A stretch of DNA of 64,000 nucleotides, taken from the NCBI GenBank assembly GCA_003280055.1, contig QCGG01000005.1, forward strand, positions 62,001 to 126,000, written 5' to 3'. The DNA is from Prochlorococcus sp. AG-363-P19 (GTDB lineage: Bacteria > Cyanobacteriota > Cyanobacteriia > PCC-6307 > Cyanobiaceae). This document shows, in pieces, positions 34,278 to 43,501 of this stretch. Under the pieces are notes generated by a model. That model was not told the DNA's origin and did not search any database. It was given only the letters and a program-made list of their open reading frames with translations. Position 1 is the first letter of the stretch. Each line of letters begins with the position of its first letter. Position numbers and translations under genes: made by a program.

Positions 34278-36065
34278 TTACCCTTTAGCAGGTTGAAAAT
34301 TAAATCTTTTGCTTGTTGGAGGTATTTTTTCGATTACCAATAAACCATCAATAATCTTCTTTGCAACAGGAACTGCCACTGTGGAGCCATAAGCATTAGT
34401 ACCTCGTGGCTCATCGACAACGACAAGAACTACATAACGTGGTTTGTCAATTGGAAGTATGGCAACAAAACTACAAATTCTTGCTCCAGGCTGATAAGTC
34501 CCATTTACAGCTTTTTGAGCGGTTCCGGTTTTCCCTCCTATGCGATAGCCAGGCGTCTTTACCCCTTGGCCTGAGCCTTCATTGACAACTGATTCCATCC
34601 AATCCAAAACCTTACTAGTAACTTCAGGTCTCAAAATTTGGGCATTATCCGAAGAGGAATCCCTGGTTGCCAATTGCCTAGTAATACGAGGATTTACTAA
34701 ATACCCTCCATTAGCAAGTAGTGCGTGCAATTGAGCCAACTTAATAGGTGTAAGAGAAAAGCCCTGCCCAAACGCAGCGGTTGCAGGTTCAATCGTCTGT
34801 AAAACAAAATGTTTCTTACTCTTTAATTGCCCCGCAACCGCTCCAGGTAAATCTGTATCAGGACTTGAGTCCAATCCCAGTTTTTGAAGCCAATCCCAAT
34901 ACAAATCAGGGCTAAGTCGTTGCATAGTCTTAACCATTCCTACGTTACTTGAGACCTGAAGCAACTTAGGGTAGTCAATAACTCCATGTGCAATTCGATC
35001 ATTGTTGTACAAAGGCCAACCACCTACTTCAATGCGCCCCTCATCAAAAACAGTATCCCCTTCATTAATCACTTCTTCCTGTAAGGCTAACGCTAGATTT
35101 ATTGGTTTAAATGTTGAACCAGGTTCAAAGAGATCCTGTACTGACCACTCGCGAAAACGGCTTGTAGGAAATCGCCAATATTGATTTGGATCATAAGTAG
35201 GCGTAGAAGCAAGAGCTAACATTTCACCATTAGTTACATCCATAACAATTGCCACTCCCTTCTTGGCACTCCAACGCGAGACTTGTTCCGACAAAGCCTC
35301 CATCGCCAGCTCCTGAAGCCTTACATCTAATGTGAGCTGCAATTGAAAATTATCTCTAAAGAGAACACCTGGAGCGATATCACCCGGAAGAGGAGTTCCA
35401 TCAGCTCCTCTTCTGAGACTTCTAGGCTGTTCATATCGAACAATCTCTGAATTAAGACTTTGCTCTAACCCAGCTTGAGGAACACGATCATGATTCAAGA
35501 ATCCAACAACATTTCCAAAAAGAGAGCCTTGTGGATATACACGCTGAGGATATGGTTCAAGATCTAATCCACTTATTCCCAACTTCTTAATAAGGGTTGC
35601 AGTATCAGTGTCAACATCTTCAAGAAGCTTTACTCCCGAAGGGCGGTCTCCGAGGCGTTGAACTATTTCACTCATCGACATAGGAATCAAACCAGAAAGT
35701 CTCCTTGCTATATCAATGGGCTTGCGAATTAAAGCTGGGTCATCACCCGGAAAATTAAAGTATCTGGGATGAGCCCATAAGCGATAACGCTTTTCATCTA
35801 AAGCAACCAAGCGACCCATGCGATCAACTATTGAACGCCTTATCCCAAGAGGCCTAGTGAAATCAGTCTGAAAAGATCGAGCACGAGCCTCTAGAGCAGA
35901 TGCCTGTAAAACCTGAAGCCATGCCAAACGCCCACCTAAGCCACACAATCCAAACAAAAGTGTAAAAAAAACTAATCTCATCCGATGCGCTGGGACTTTC
36001 TCTAATGGGACGACACGCTTCCTCTTGCCTGGAGATAATTTCGATTTATTCTTATTGACTCGCAT
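34278..36065 (-). CDS. ftsI: Peptidoglycan transpeptidase FtsI/PBP2-like
   Basis: FEPGSTFKPINLALAL, SSNVGM, GKTGTAQ. Confidence 0.94.
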   Translation of the reverse strand: MRVNKNKSKLSPGKRKRVVPLEKVPAHRMRLVFFTLLFGLCGLGGRLAWLQVLQASALEARARSFQTDFTRPLGIRRSIVDRMGRLVALDEKRYRLWAHPRYFNFPGDDPALIRKPIDIARRLSGLIPMSMSEIVQRLGDRPSGVKLLEDVDTDTATLIKKLGISGLDLEPYPQRVYPQGSLFGNVVGFLNHDRVPQAGLEQSLNSEIVRYEQPRSLRRGADGTPLPGDIAPGVLFRDNFQLQLTLDVRLQELAMEALSEQVSRWSAKKGVAIVMDVTNGEMLALASTPTYDPNQYWRFPTSRFREWSVQDLFEPGSTFKPINLALALQEEVINEGDTVFDEGRIEVGGWPLYNNDRIAHGVIDYPKLLQVSSNVGMVKTMQRLSPDLYWDWLQKLGLDSSPDTDLPGAVAGQLKSKKHFVLQTIEPATAAFGQGFSLTPIKLAQLHALLANGGYLVNPRITRQLATRDSSSDNAQILRPEVTSKVLDWMESVVNEGSGQGVKTPGYRIGGKTGTAQKAVNGTYQPGARICSFVAILPIDKPRYVVLVVVDEPRGTNAYGSTVAVPVAKKIIDGLLVIEKIPPTSKRFNFQPAKG

Positions 36066-36538
36066 CAGTAGCCATGACTGATTGGGTTCCCAATCATTTT
36101 ATCGCGCAGGTAAGCGGAAACTCTAGGAGCAAAATCATTTGAAGAGCTTAATGATGGGTAATCCAAATAGACAAGATTGGAGACTTTTGTAGGAACCATT
36201 AAACCGGGAAGCCTACCCCGCTCTAAAAGATACTCCTCAAGCATAGCGGTGGAATCGGTCAAGCGATGAACTAATTTGCGAGTAGTCTCAAGCCTTGTAA
36301 AAGCAATCGTCCAACGATGTTGCCAATGCAACGTAAGAGCAGAAATAAATGTCAAGGCAACACAAGTACCCAAAAGAGCCCCATCAACTATCCTATGAAG
36401 ACCAGCCACTCTAGGTGAGTGCCGAGCAATCTTCTTGGTTGATAATGCGCGTTGTAATAACTCCATTGATCGAGTCGAACGAGAATTTAATACCTCATCT
36501 CTGATCGATATAGAGCGCGGTTGTTTAAATGCAACCAC
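36065..36538 (-). CDS. Single-TM protein upstream of ftsI (FtsL-like candidate)
   Basis: 157 aa, short basic N-terminus, one TM (IVDGALLGTCVALTFISALTLHW), helical segment after it; overlaps the ftsI start. Confidence 0.65.
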   Translation of the reverse strand: MVAFKQPRSISIRDEVLNSRSTRSMELLQRALSTKKIARHSPRVAGLHRIVDGALLGTCVALTFISALTLHWQHRWTIAFTRLETTRKLVHRLTDSTAMLEEYLLERGRLPGLMVPTKVSNLVYLDYPSLSSSNDFAPRVSAYLRDKMIGNPISHGY

Positions 36539-36623
36539 GAGAAAGAATACCTAATACATATAAGTGAACCACTGTCCAATAAACTATGCAAGGTTAACGG
36601 ATCAGAAGCTCAATACAGTTTAA

Positions 36624-37991
36624 CTATCCTGCTAACAATAAAAGATTAACGAAGGTCATCCCATTCCATAATGCATGCATCAGGACACATGGGAGCAGTC
36701 TTCCTGAACTGATTCTCAACAACGCTAGGCCAATTCCTAATACAAGAAGTGGCGGAAACTCGATGACACTTAAATGGGCCATCGCAAAAACAAAAGCACT
36801 AGCCACAACAGCCCAAGCTTTACCAATTTCTTTGACTAATACTGGTAGGAGTACTCCTCGAAAGACTAACTCCTCGAACAACGGGGCTAATACAACTGTA
36901 GTGATAACTAGCAAGCCAAGAGCAACTGGATCTCGACTGTCTAAAACAAGTTCTAACAGTGGGTTACTGCCGCCCTGGTCTCCAAAAAAGGAGCTGACGA
37001 ACCAACCTGTTATCAATACTGGAGGTAAAACCATTAACCACGCCATAACTGCTTTCACAGCCGCAGAGTTCAATGGCTTCAATCGCCAATTCAACCATCC
37101 GTCTTCCGGCCGGAGAGATTGATCAAGGCTATTTAACTGTCTCCGAAGAATAAAGAGAGGTGGCAATGTCATGGAGCAATAACCAACCAAAACCCTCACT
37201 GATTCATTCAAAGGACTAGAAAACTGACTTGTAATGGAAGATGTAAATGGAAGCAACAATGCCGGAGAAATAACTTCTCCTAAAACAACAAAGCCACCTC
37301 CGACCAATAAAATCATATCCGTAATAGAAAGGGGGATCGCGGTCATAACTGGCCAGGAGGATAATGAACCTCTTACAAACATCCAAATGTGACGAATCAA
37401 AAATCCACTTCCAACAATTAATGCAATTACAGGTAATAGCTGGCTCAAAACCAACCTCATGGCCATATTGTTTGCAACTTCACTATCAATACAATTATCC
37501 CCATCTCCTCCTATTGCAAAACAAACGACGTGTTTTAAGAGCGGATCTGAATTGAAAGACAACCCTATATAGTTTTGATCAAAATTATCCTTTACATAAC
37601 TACTTTCAATAAGGGCTTTTTGAACTGACTCAAAATTCTTATCCTGCAAAGAGAAGTTCAACAATATTTTTTTCTTTTCTAATGAATTTTCGAGAGCAGC
37701 CAGAACTAACCTCTGACGATCTTCCATCTCATCTAAAGGAATTGCCCCAAGGCTTTCACGCAGTGCATTTTCCGGTTCACTTCCTACAAGTGTTGTACGC
37801 AATGAAGATGGAATAGCAGGTTTTGCCAAAATGGACATTTCCTGCTGATTGATAGAAAGTGCTGGTACAACCGATGGGCGATCAAAACTTTCTTCCAATC
37901 CCTGCTTCCAAACAAGCAATGAAATCAGGATTGAGACAATTGCCAAAGCAATTTTCCAAAAGGAGTTAGCTTGTCGCATAAGGAGTTTCAA
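36624..37991 (-). CDS. CPBP-family (CAAX-like) intramembrane metalloprotease
   Basis: APLFEELVFRGVLLPVLV and AMAHLSVIEFPPLLVLGIGLALL, HALWNGMTFV. Confidence 0.92.
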   Translation of the reverse strand: MKLLMRQANSFWKIALAIVSILISLLVWKQGLEESFDRPSVVPALSINQQEMSILAKPAIPSSLRTTLVGSEPENALRESLGAIPLDEMEDRQRLVLAALENSLEKKKILLNFSLQDKNFESVQKALIESSYVKDNFDQNYIGLSFNSDPLLKHVVCFAIGGDGDNCIDSEVANNMAMRLVLSQLLPVIALIVGSGFLIRHIWMFVRGSLSSWPVMTAIPLSITDMILLVGGGFVVLGEVISPALLLPFTSSITSQFSSPLNESVRVLVGYCSMTLPPLFILRRQLNSLDQSLRPEDGWLNWRLKPLNSAAVKAVMAWLMVLPPVLITGWFVSSFFGDQGGSNPLLELVLDSRDPVALGLLVITTVVLAPLFEELVFRGVLLPVLVKEIGKAWAVVASAFVFAMAHLSVIEFPPLLVLGIGLALLRISSGRLLPCVLMHALWNGMTFVNLLLLAG

Positions 37992-38091
37992 GGATTTTCA
38001 AGCAAAAAAGGAACAAATTTTCCCTCTCTAGAGATGTTAAGAAGACAGTGGCCCCATACGATGGCAAAACCAACCATATCTCTCTTTTGCC

Positions 38092-39414
38092 ATGCGTCTT
38101 CTACTTGTTCGCCATGGTTTAAGTAGCTTCAACTCAGAAGGTCGTATTCAAGGCCGTGATGACCTTTCTATCCTTACCCAAGAAGGAATAGCTCAAGCTC
38201 GTAAAACTGGAGAGGCACTTGCTGAAGTTAATCTTGACGCTGTCTACAGCTCCCCTCTTAGACGCGCAGCGGAAACAACCCAAAACCTAATAGAAGCCCA
38301 AGGCAGCCCTAAACCCCTGGTTTTTGACAATGGTCTCCTTGAAATCGATTTAAGTCCCTGGAGTGGTCTCACTGCTGAAGAAGTACGTCAAACTTTCCCA
38401 AATGAATTCAAAATCTGGAAAGAAAGGCCTGAGAATCTTGCCCTTAGAAACAAGCAGGGTGATTTATTTAAACCATTAGAAGATCTCATGAAACAAGCTG
38501 ATAGCTTTCTAAAAAAACTTTTTGAAAATCACTTAAAAGGAAAAGATACAGTATTAATTGTCGCCCACAATGCAATACTTAGATGCCTAATTCTCAACCT
38601 AATTAATGCTTCGGCTCAAGATTTCAGACGATTAAAGCTAGACAATGCCTCTTTATCTGTATTCAACATCTTTTCAACCAAAGTGAATGAATATAATACG
38701 CAGATTGAATGCCTTAATAGCACTGTTCACCTAACAAAAAGCATTCCTCCCAAGACAAATACTGCAAGAATTATTCTTGTACGTCATGGTGAAACGAATT
38801 GGAATCAAGAAGGTCGTTTTCAAGGACAAATAGATATTCCACTAAATGAAAATGGCCATAAACAAGCCTCAGCCGCTTCAGTTTTCCTAAAACAAGTCAA
38901 TCTAGAGAAAGCTTATAGCAGTTCAATGACTAGGCCAAAGGAAACTGCTGATAAAATCCTTAAAAATCACAAAAATATTAAGTTAAGATTAGAGAACGAT
39001 CTCAAAGAAATCAACCATGGTTTATGGGAAGGCAAACTGGAAAATGAAATCAGAATGAAATGGCCTTTACTTTTAGAAAAATGGAAGAACTCTCCAGAAA
39101 CTGTTGAAATGCCAGAAGGAGAAAGCATTCATCAGGTTTGGGAACGTTCTGTAAGGTGTATAAAAAAAATTGCGGACAGCCTTTCTCCTAATGAAACTGC
39201 TCTTGTAGTCGCTCATGATGCAGTAAACAAAACTATTATTTGTCATGCTCTTGGACTAAATAAGTCAGACATCTGGATGGTGAAGCAAGGAAATGGTGGT
39301 GTGACAATTATCGACATCTCTAACGAATCAAACCAACCTAATATTGTGACATCTATAAACCTTACTTCTCACTTGGGAGGAATTCTTGATCAAACCGCTG
39401 CAGGGGCATTATGA
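38092..39414 (+). CDS. Histidine phosphatase (phosphoglycerate mutase-like) protein with two tandem domains
   Basis: RHG motif twice: MRLLLVRHGLSSFNSEGRIQG and ILVRHGETNWNQEGRFQG; VAHNAILR and VAHDAVNK second-His motifs. Confidence 0.92.
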   Translation: MRLLLVRHGLSSFNSEGRIQGRDDLSILTQEGIAQARKTGEALAEVNLDAVYSSPLRRAAETTQNLIEAQGSPKPLVFDNGLLEIDLSPWSGLTAEEVRQTFPNEFKIWKERPENLALRNKQGDLFKPLEDLMKQADSFLKKLFENHLKGKDTVLIVAHNAILRCLILNLINASAQDFRRLKLDNASLSVFNIFSTKVNEYNTQIECLNSTVHLTKSIPPKTNTARIILVRHGETNWNQEGRFQGQIDIPLNENGHKQASAASVFLKQVNLEKAYSSSMTRPKETADKILKNHKNIKLRLENDLKEINHGLWEGKLENEIRMKWPLLLEKWKNSPETVEMPEGESIHQVWERSVRCIKKIADSLSPNETALVVAHDAVNKTIICHALGLNKSDIWMVKQGNGGVTIIDISNESNQPNIVTSINLTSHLGGILDQTAAGAL

Positions 39415-39418
39415 GGTG

Positions 39419-40699
39419 ATGTCACAAACAAAGCTATTAAAAGATATCCAGATTTTGCATGGCCCTGATCAACAGGTTGAAAGAGGCTCTGTATTAATCA
39501 GCGAAGGGGTAATTCTTGCTTTTGGCAAAAAAGCTCTTCATCAAGCAAAAACACTCAACATCTCTCCTAGCTCTTCGTCATCAAAATTGCTACTTGCCCC
39601 ATGCTTAGTTGACCCGCATTCAGTTTTAGAAGAACCAATTTCTGGACATTGTGAAAACCTTTCTAGTCTTTGTCACTCAGCAGCATTATGTGGATATGGA
39701 CAGATTGCCCTACTACCTAGAAGTCCTTCATGGAGAGATTGCCCTGAACGATTACAAGGATTTATCAATGATCAAAGCAATGTAATCATTCACCTTTGGG
39801 GAGGTTTCAGCCTCAATGGTAAGGGGGCTGAAATGGCTCCTCATGCTGATTTATTGCGGCATGGAGCCATTGGATTAGCAGAAGATGATTTCACTCCTTC
39901 CTTAGAGCTAATTAGGCGGAGTTTATTACTTGGTGAGCTGGGAAAAGCACCAATCCTCTTTGCTCCTAGAGATAAAGAGATTCAAGGGGAGGGACTTGTA
40001 AGAGAAGGAATAGAAACACTTCGGGCGGGATGGAACCCAAACCCAATCACTAGTGAAACGATCCCATTAGCAAACCTACTTACAATGCATAGCGAGAATC
40101 CAGAAATATCTCTAAGGGTGATGAATCTTTCCACCGCAAAGGCTGTGGAAATGCTCAAGGCTTCAAAAGATCCCCCAATGAGCACCGTCAGCTGGTGGCA
40201 TCTTGTTGCTGACATCAATCACCTCAATCCAACCGACCCAGGGTGGCGAGTTACTCCTTCACTGGGAGGCAAGGAGGACAGACGAGCATTAATCAAAGCC
40301 GCCCAAGAGGGAATCATTACTGCTATAGGTGTTCATGCAGTCCCTATAGACGATGAGGACATTCAACTACCTCCTGACAAACGCACTCCTGGCCTTGCAG
40401 GCCACCACCTAGTACTACCACTACTTTGGCAAGAACTAATTGTCAAAGAAAATTGGTCTATCGAACAACTATGGAATTCTTTAAGCTTTGGACCCTCTAA
40501 GATATTAAATAGCTCGGCAGAATGCCTTTCTCCTGGTAGTCGAAGATGGTTACTTTTTGACCCAGATTCTTCATGGACCCAAGCCAAAGATTCTCCCAAT
40601 ACATCTAACGCTGCCAATCAGCCCATGGAAGGTTGCAGGTTATCAGGAAAAGTAATTGATAGTGGACTTAAAAGTCTTCCAAAGAGCCAAATCGACTAA
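39419..40699 (+). CDS. Dihydroorotase-like amidohydrolase homologue with degenerate active site
   Basis: LLAPCLVDPHSVLEEPISGHCENLSS at the position of the DHOase PGLIDxHxHxREPG motif; preferred start MSQTKLL. Confidence 0.8.
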   Translation: MSQTKLLKDIQILHGPDQQVERGSVLISEGVILAFGKKALHQAKTLNISPSSSSSKLLLAPCLVDPHSVLEEPISGHCENLSSLCHSAALCGYGQIALLPRSPSWRDCPERLQGFINDQSNVIIHLWGGFSLNGKGAEMAPHADLLRHGAIGLAEDDFTPSLELIRRSLLLGELGKAPILFAPRDKEIQGEGLVREGIETLRAGWNPNPITSETIPLANLLTMHSENPEISLRVMNLSTAKAVEMLKASKDPPMSTVSWWHLVADINHLNPTDPGWRVTPSLGGKEDRRALIKAAQEGIITAIGVHAVPIDDEDIQLPPDKRTPGLAGHHLVLPLLWQELIVKENWSIEQLWNSLSFGPSKILNSSAECLSPGSRRWLLFDPDSSWTQAKDSPNTSNAANQPMEGCRLSGKVIDSGLKSLPKSQID

Positions 40700-41372
40700 T
40701 AGGCCAAAATCTCCACACTGCTCTGCCAATGATCTGCTCTACAGGCAAAAAATGGCCACCTGGCCAAAACCGTCCATCCCAGCTGTTGTCTCTATTGTCT
40801 CCCAGAACTAAAACATGGTCTTGTGGAACTTTTCCGAGAATAGGTTTGCAAGTCCCCATCGAGTAGCTATCTATTGAGCAATAGCTACTTACATAAGGCT
40901 CATATTTTCTCTTTCCGTCAATAATGACCTCTCCCTTCTTATTCACAAGAACCAAATCTCCAGCAACGGCAACTACTCTTTTTATATATGCATCACAAGC
41001 AGCATCAGACAATCCAGGGATAAAAGATATCAACGGAAGATTGAGCAGAAAACACCTTGATTTTGAGAAACTCCTAGATGCACTTAAAACTGGATCAAAA
41101 GAATAGGGTGAATTAAAAACAATGATTTCACCTCTCAAAGGTGGTCTCCTTCGCAAAGTCATCTTCTCGATAAATAATCGATCTTGTATCTTCAAGCCTG
41201 GAAGCATCGAGCCAGAGGGGATATACCTCGCCTCCCCGATATAATTACGAATACCTAAATACAACGCCAAAGTAAATATCACAGGAGCCCAAAAATCCCA
41301 GAAAGGATGCGTTATAGAACCTTTTGAGAAATTAGAAGAGTTGGGGTCCTTAGGGAAATCTTCCTTATGCAC
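40668..41372 (-). CDS. lepB: Signal peptidase I
   Basis: YIPSGSMLPGLKIQDRLFIEK, YIKRVVAVAGD, LGDNRDNSWDGRFWPGG. Confidence 0.96.
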   Translation of the reverse strand: MHKEDFPKDPNSSNFSKGSITHPFWDFWAPVIFTLALYLGIRNYIGEARYIPSGSMLPGLKIQDRLFIEKMTLRRRPPLRGEIIVFNSPYSFDPVLSASRSFSKSRCFLLNLPLISFIPGLSDAACDAYIKRVVAVAGDLVLVNKKGEVIIDGKRKYEPYVSSYCSIDSYSMGTCKPILGKVPQDHVLVLGDNRDNSWDGRFWPGGHFLPVEQIIGRAVWRFWPISRFGSLEDF

Positions 41373-41603
41373 TTAAGAAAACAGGGCTCCGTATAAAATC
41401 AAGAAATAACCTTAGGAGAGAATGGCAAATCTTTAAAAAAGAAACAAGAGAATTTTGACAAAGCGTTTTTAGAGTATTAGAGGTTTAGCCATTTAAAGCT
41501 ATTCTAATTTTCAAGTATGAAAATAAAAACCAGGAAAAATAACTCACTGGAACTAACCAAAACAAGGAGCAAAGCAAGATGATTTTCTGGGCTTGATTAA
41601 AAT

Positions 41604-41969
41604 TTATTTTAATAATAAATCATTCCATATATCAGGCTTAAAACCAACCAAGATCTTTCCATCAGAAGTTATTAAAAAAGGTCTCTTGATCAGTTTTCCG
41701 TCCTTCTCTAGAGCTTCTAAAGCTTGTTTATCAGTCATTGCCTTGACTACCGAAGATCCTATAGCACGGTAACTAGCACCACTAGTATTAAATAAATATT
41801 TTCTATCCCCCAACTGATCCCAGGCCTTAGTCAACAAGTTATTATCTGGAGGGTTTTCAATAATATCGAAGAGTTCAAAGGAAACATCATTGGATTGAAG
41901 CCAACTAATCGCTTTTCTGCAGGTTGAACATCTTGAATAGCTAAAAATTCTTACTGATGGCCTAGTCAT
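41604..41969 (-). CDS. ArsC/Spx-family protein
   Basis: IFSYSRCSTCRKAISWLQSNDVSFELFDIIENPP, LIKRPFLI. Confidence 0.85.
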   Translation of the reverse strand: MTRPSVRIFSYSRCSTCRKAISWLQSNDVSFELFDIIENPPDNNLLTKAWDQLGDRKYLFNTSGASYRAIGSSVVKAMTDKQALEALEKDGKLIKRPFLITSDGKILVGFKPDIWNDLLLK

Positions 41970-42023
41970 TCCTACCTAAGAGAACTTAAAAATAATATTA
42001 GGAATTCCCAAGCTCAAAGAAGC

Positions 42024-42557
42024 CTATTTCTTCGGAAAAGTTGCTGTTATACATTCTTCAAGCAAAGAATCAACTGCCTCGCAATCCCTCCACCCTCCTA
42101 TAACAACTACTCGCCCCTCAAGACTTTTATAGGTACGGAAAAATTCTGCTACTTCTTCCAACTGATTAGGGGCAATCTGTCTAATACTTCCGATCGATTG
42201 CTGTCTTGGATCTGCAACAGGTACACACAACAATTTTCCGTCATAAGCACCTGAGTCATGCATATCTAAAACACCAATAGGCCTTGCCTTAATAAGACAA
42301 CCTGCAAAAGTGGGCTCTTCCATAATCACCATTGCATCTAAAGGTGCACCATCCTCCGCAAGGGTATTCGGGATAAAGCCATAGTCGAAAGGATATCTCA
42401 CTGATGAATGAAGGACACGATCAAGCGCCATTACACCTGCCTCAGCTGAATATTCGTATTTATTGCGGCTTCCAGCAGGAATCTCAACCACCAGGTTTAC
42501 TAAACCTGGAGATGGAGAGGGGGATAGGCTGCTTAGATCCATTGCTTTCTTTAACAC
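42024..42557 (-). CDS. Family I inorganic pyrophosphatase homologue, copy 1 (DGAPLD variant)
   Basis: [50 protein letters not shown]. Confidence 0.92.
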   Translation of the reverse strand: MLKKAMDLSSLSPSPSPGLVNLVVEIPAGSRNKYEYSAEAGVMALDRVLHSSVRYPFDYGFIPNTLAEDGAPLDAMVIMEEPTFAGCLIKARPIGVLDMHDSGAYDGKLLCVPVADPRQQSIGSIRQIAPNQLEEVAEFFRTYKSLEGRVVVIGGWRDCEAVDSLLEECITATFPKK

Positions 42558-42777
42558 TAGTTGTCAGATTTGTGCGTCCTTCGAATGGCCGCACAGTCAT
42601 AACGGCAATAAGAGGAACAGCAACTGTTGCAATCGCAATTGTGAGTCCCAAAAAGGCAACAGAAGGTTCATTCATTGCCAAAAAGGTTTCTTGCTCAGGC
42701 AACAACTTTTTATTCCCTTTCGGGGGTCTCAGGGAAAGCTTATTGGAATTGCTCAGTAAAGCCGGTTCTGGGTCCAT
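42484..42777 (-). CDS. Small membrane hypothetical protein upstream of the ppa homologue
   Basis: [31 protein letters not shown] contains a TM helix; 3' end overlaps the ppa 5' end. Likely start at the internal MNEPSV. Confidence 0.55.
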   Translation of the reverse strand: MDPEPALLSNSNKLSLRPPKGNKKLLPEQETFLAMNEPSVAFLGLTIAIATVAVPLIAVMTVRPFEGRTNLTTSVKESNGSKQPIPLSISRFSKPGG

Positions 42778-42888
42778 CCAATAAATATTTAAAAGCTGTC
42801 TGCAATCACAAGAGAAAAAGTCATCCTCATAAAGGCGGCTTGAAAAGAGTAAAAGATGTCTAGAATCTATTCTTGCACTATCGCATTC

Positions 42889-43356
42889 TTAGGCAGCAGA
42901 GCGCTCTTCTTTATCCCTACAAGCTGAGATATTTGGAGTCTGTTGCCCCTGAGCAACTTCTAAACATGATCTAATTGCTACTAGCTCTTCAAGAATAGAA
43001 GCAAGAACCTGTTGGGTAGCTGTTGAGGGTGAATTCAAAATTTCTACAGTAACTTCTTTGATCCTCAAAATATCTTTAGCAAACCGTGCAACCTCATTAG
43101 GATGAAAAAGCAAAGGATCTTTTTGATCACTTCTATATTCAGGGTTTAACTTTCGAGCATTAAATGGAGGATTCAAATTACGAGGGTCTGTATTGGTATA
43201 TCTATAAACAGACGCTCGTGATCTATTAAGGGATTTCTGCACCTCATCTATTCCTATTAACGCATCGGACTGACCCATCACAAATCCAACCTCCTGAGCC
43301 ACTTCAGAATCTGCCGAAAGCTGTGATGAACCCAAGCCCGTTGATCTTGAAAACAT
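42889..43356 (-). CDS. Conserved hypothetical protein, possible HTH DNA-binding
   Basis: IDEVQKSLNRSRASVYRYTNTDPRNLNPPFNARKLNPEYR resembles an HTH segment. Confidence 0.7.
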   Translation of the reverse strand: MFSRSTGLGSSQLSADSEVAQEVGFVMGQSDALIGIDEVQKSLNRSRASVYRYTNTDPRNLNPPFNARKLNPEYRSDQKDPLLFHPNEVARFAKDILRIKEVTVEILNSPSTATQQVLASILEELVAIRSCLEVAQGQQTPNISACRDKEERSAA

Positions 43357-43501
43357 ATTCTTGAGCCCGTCTCAGTTATTGACTGTGGACACTAGCAGAA
43401 GCAACTGATCCGATACTTATTGGTTCTGAGTTTTGAACAACTTGACATTCATCGTTTGCGTCTGCGGATAAAATCCGATGAACCTATCTTTTACAAGAAC
43501 T

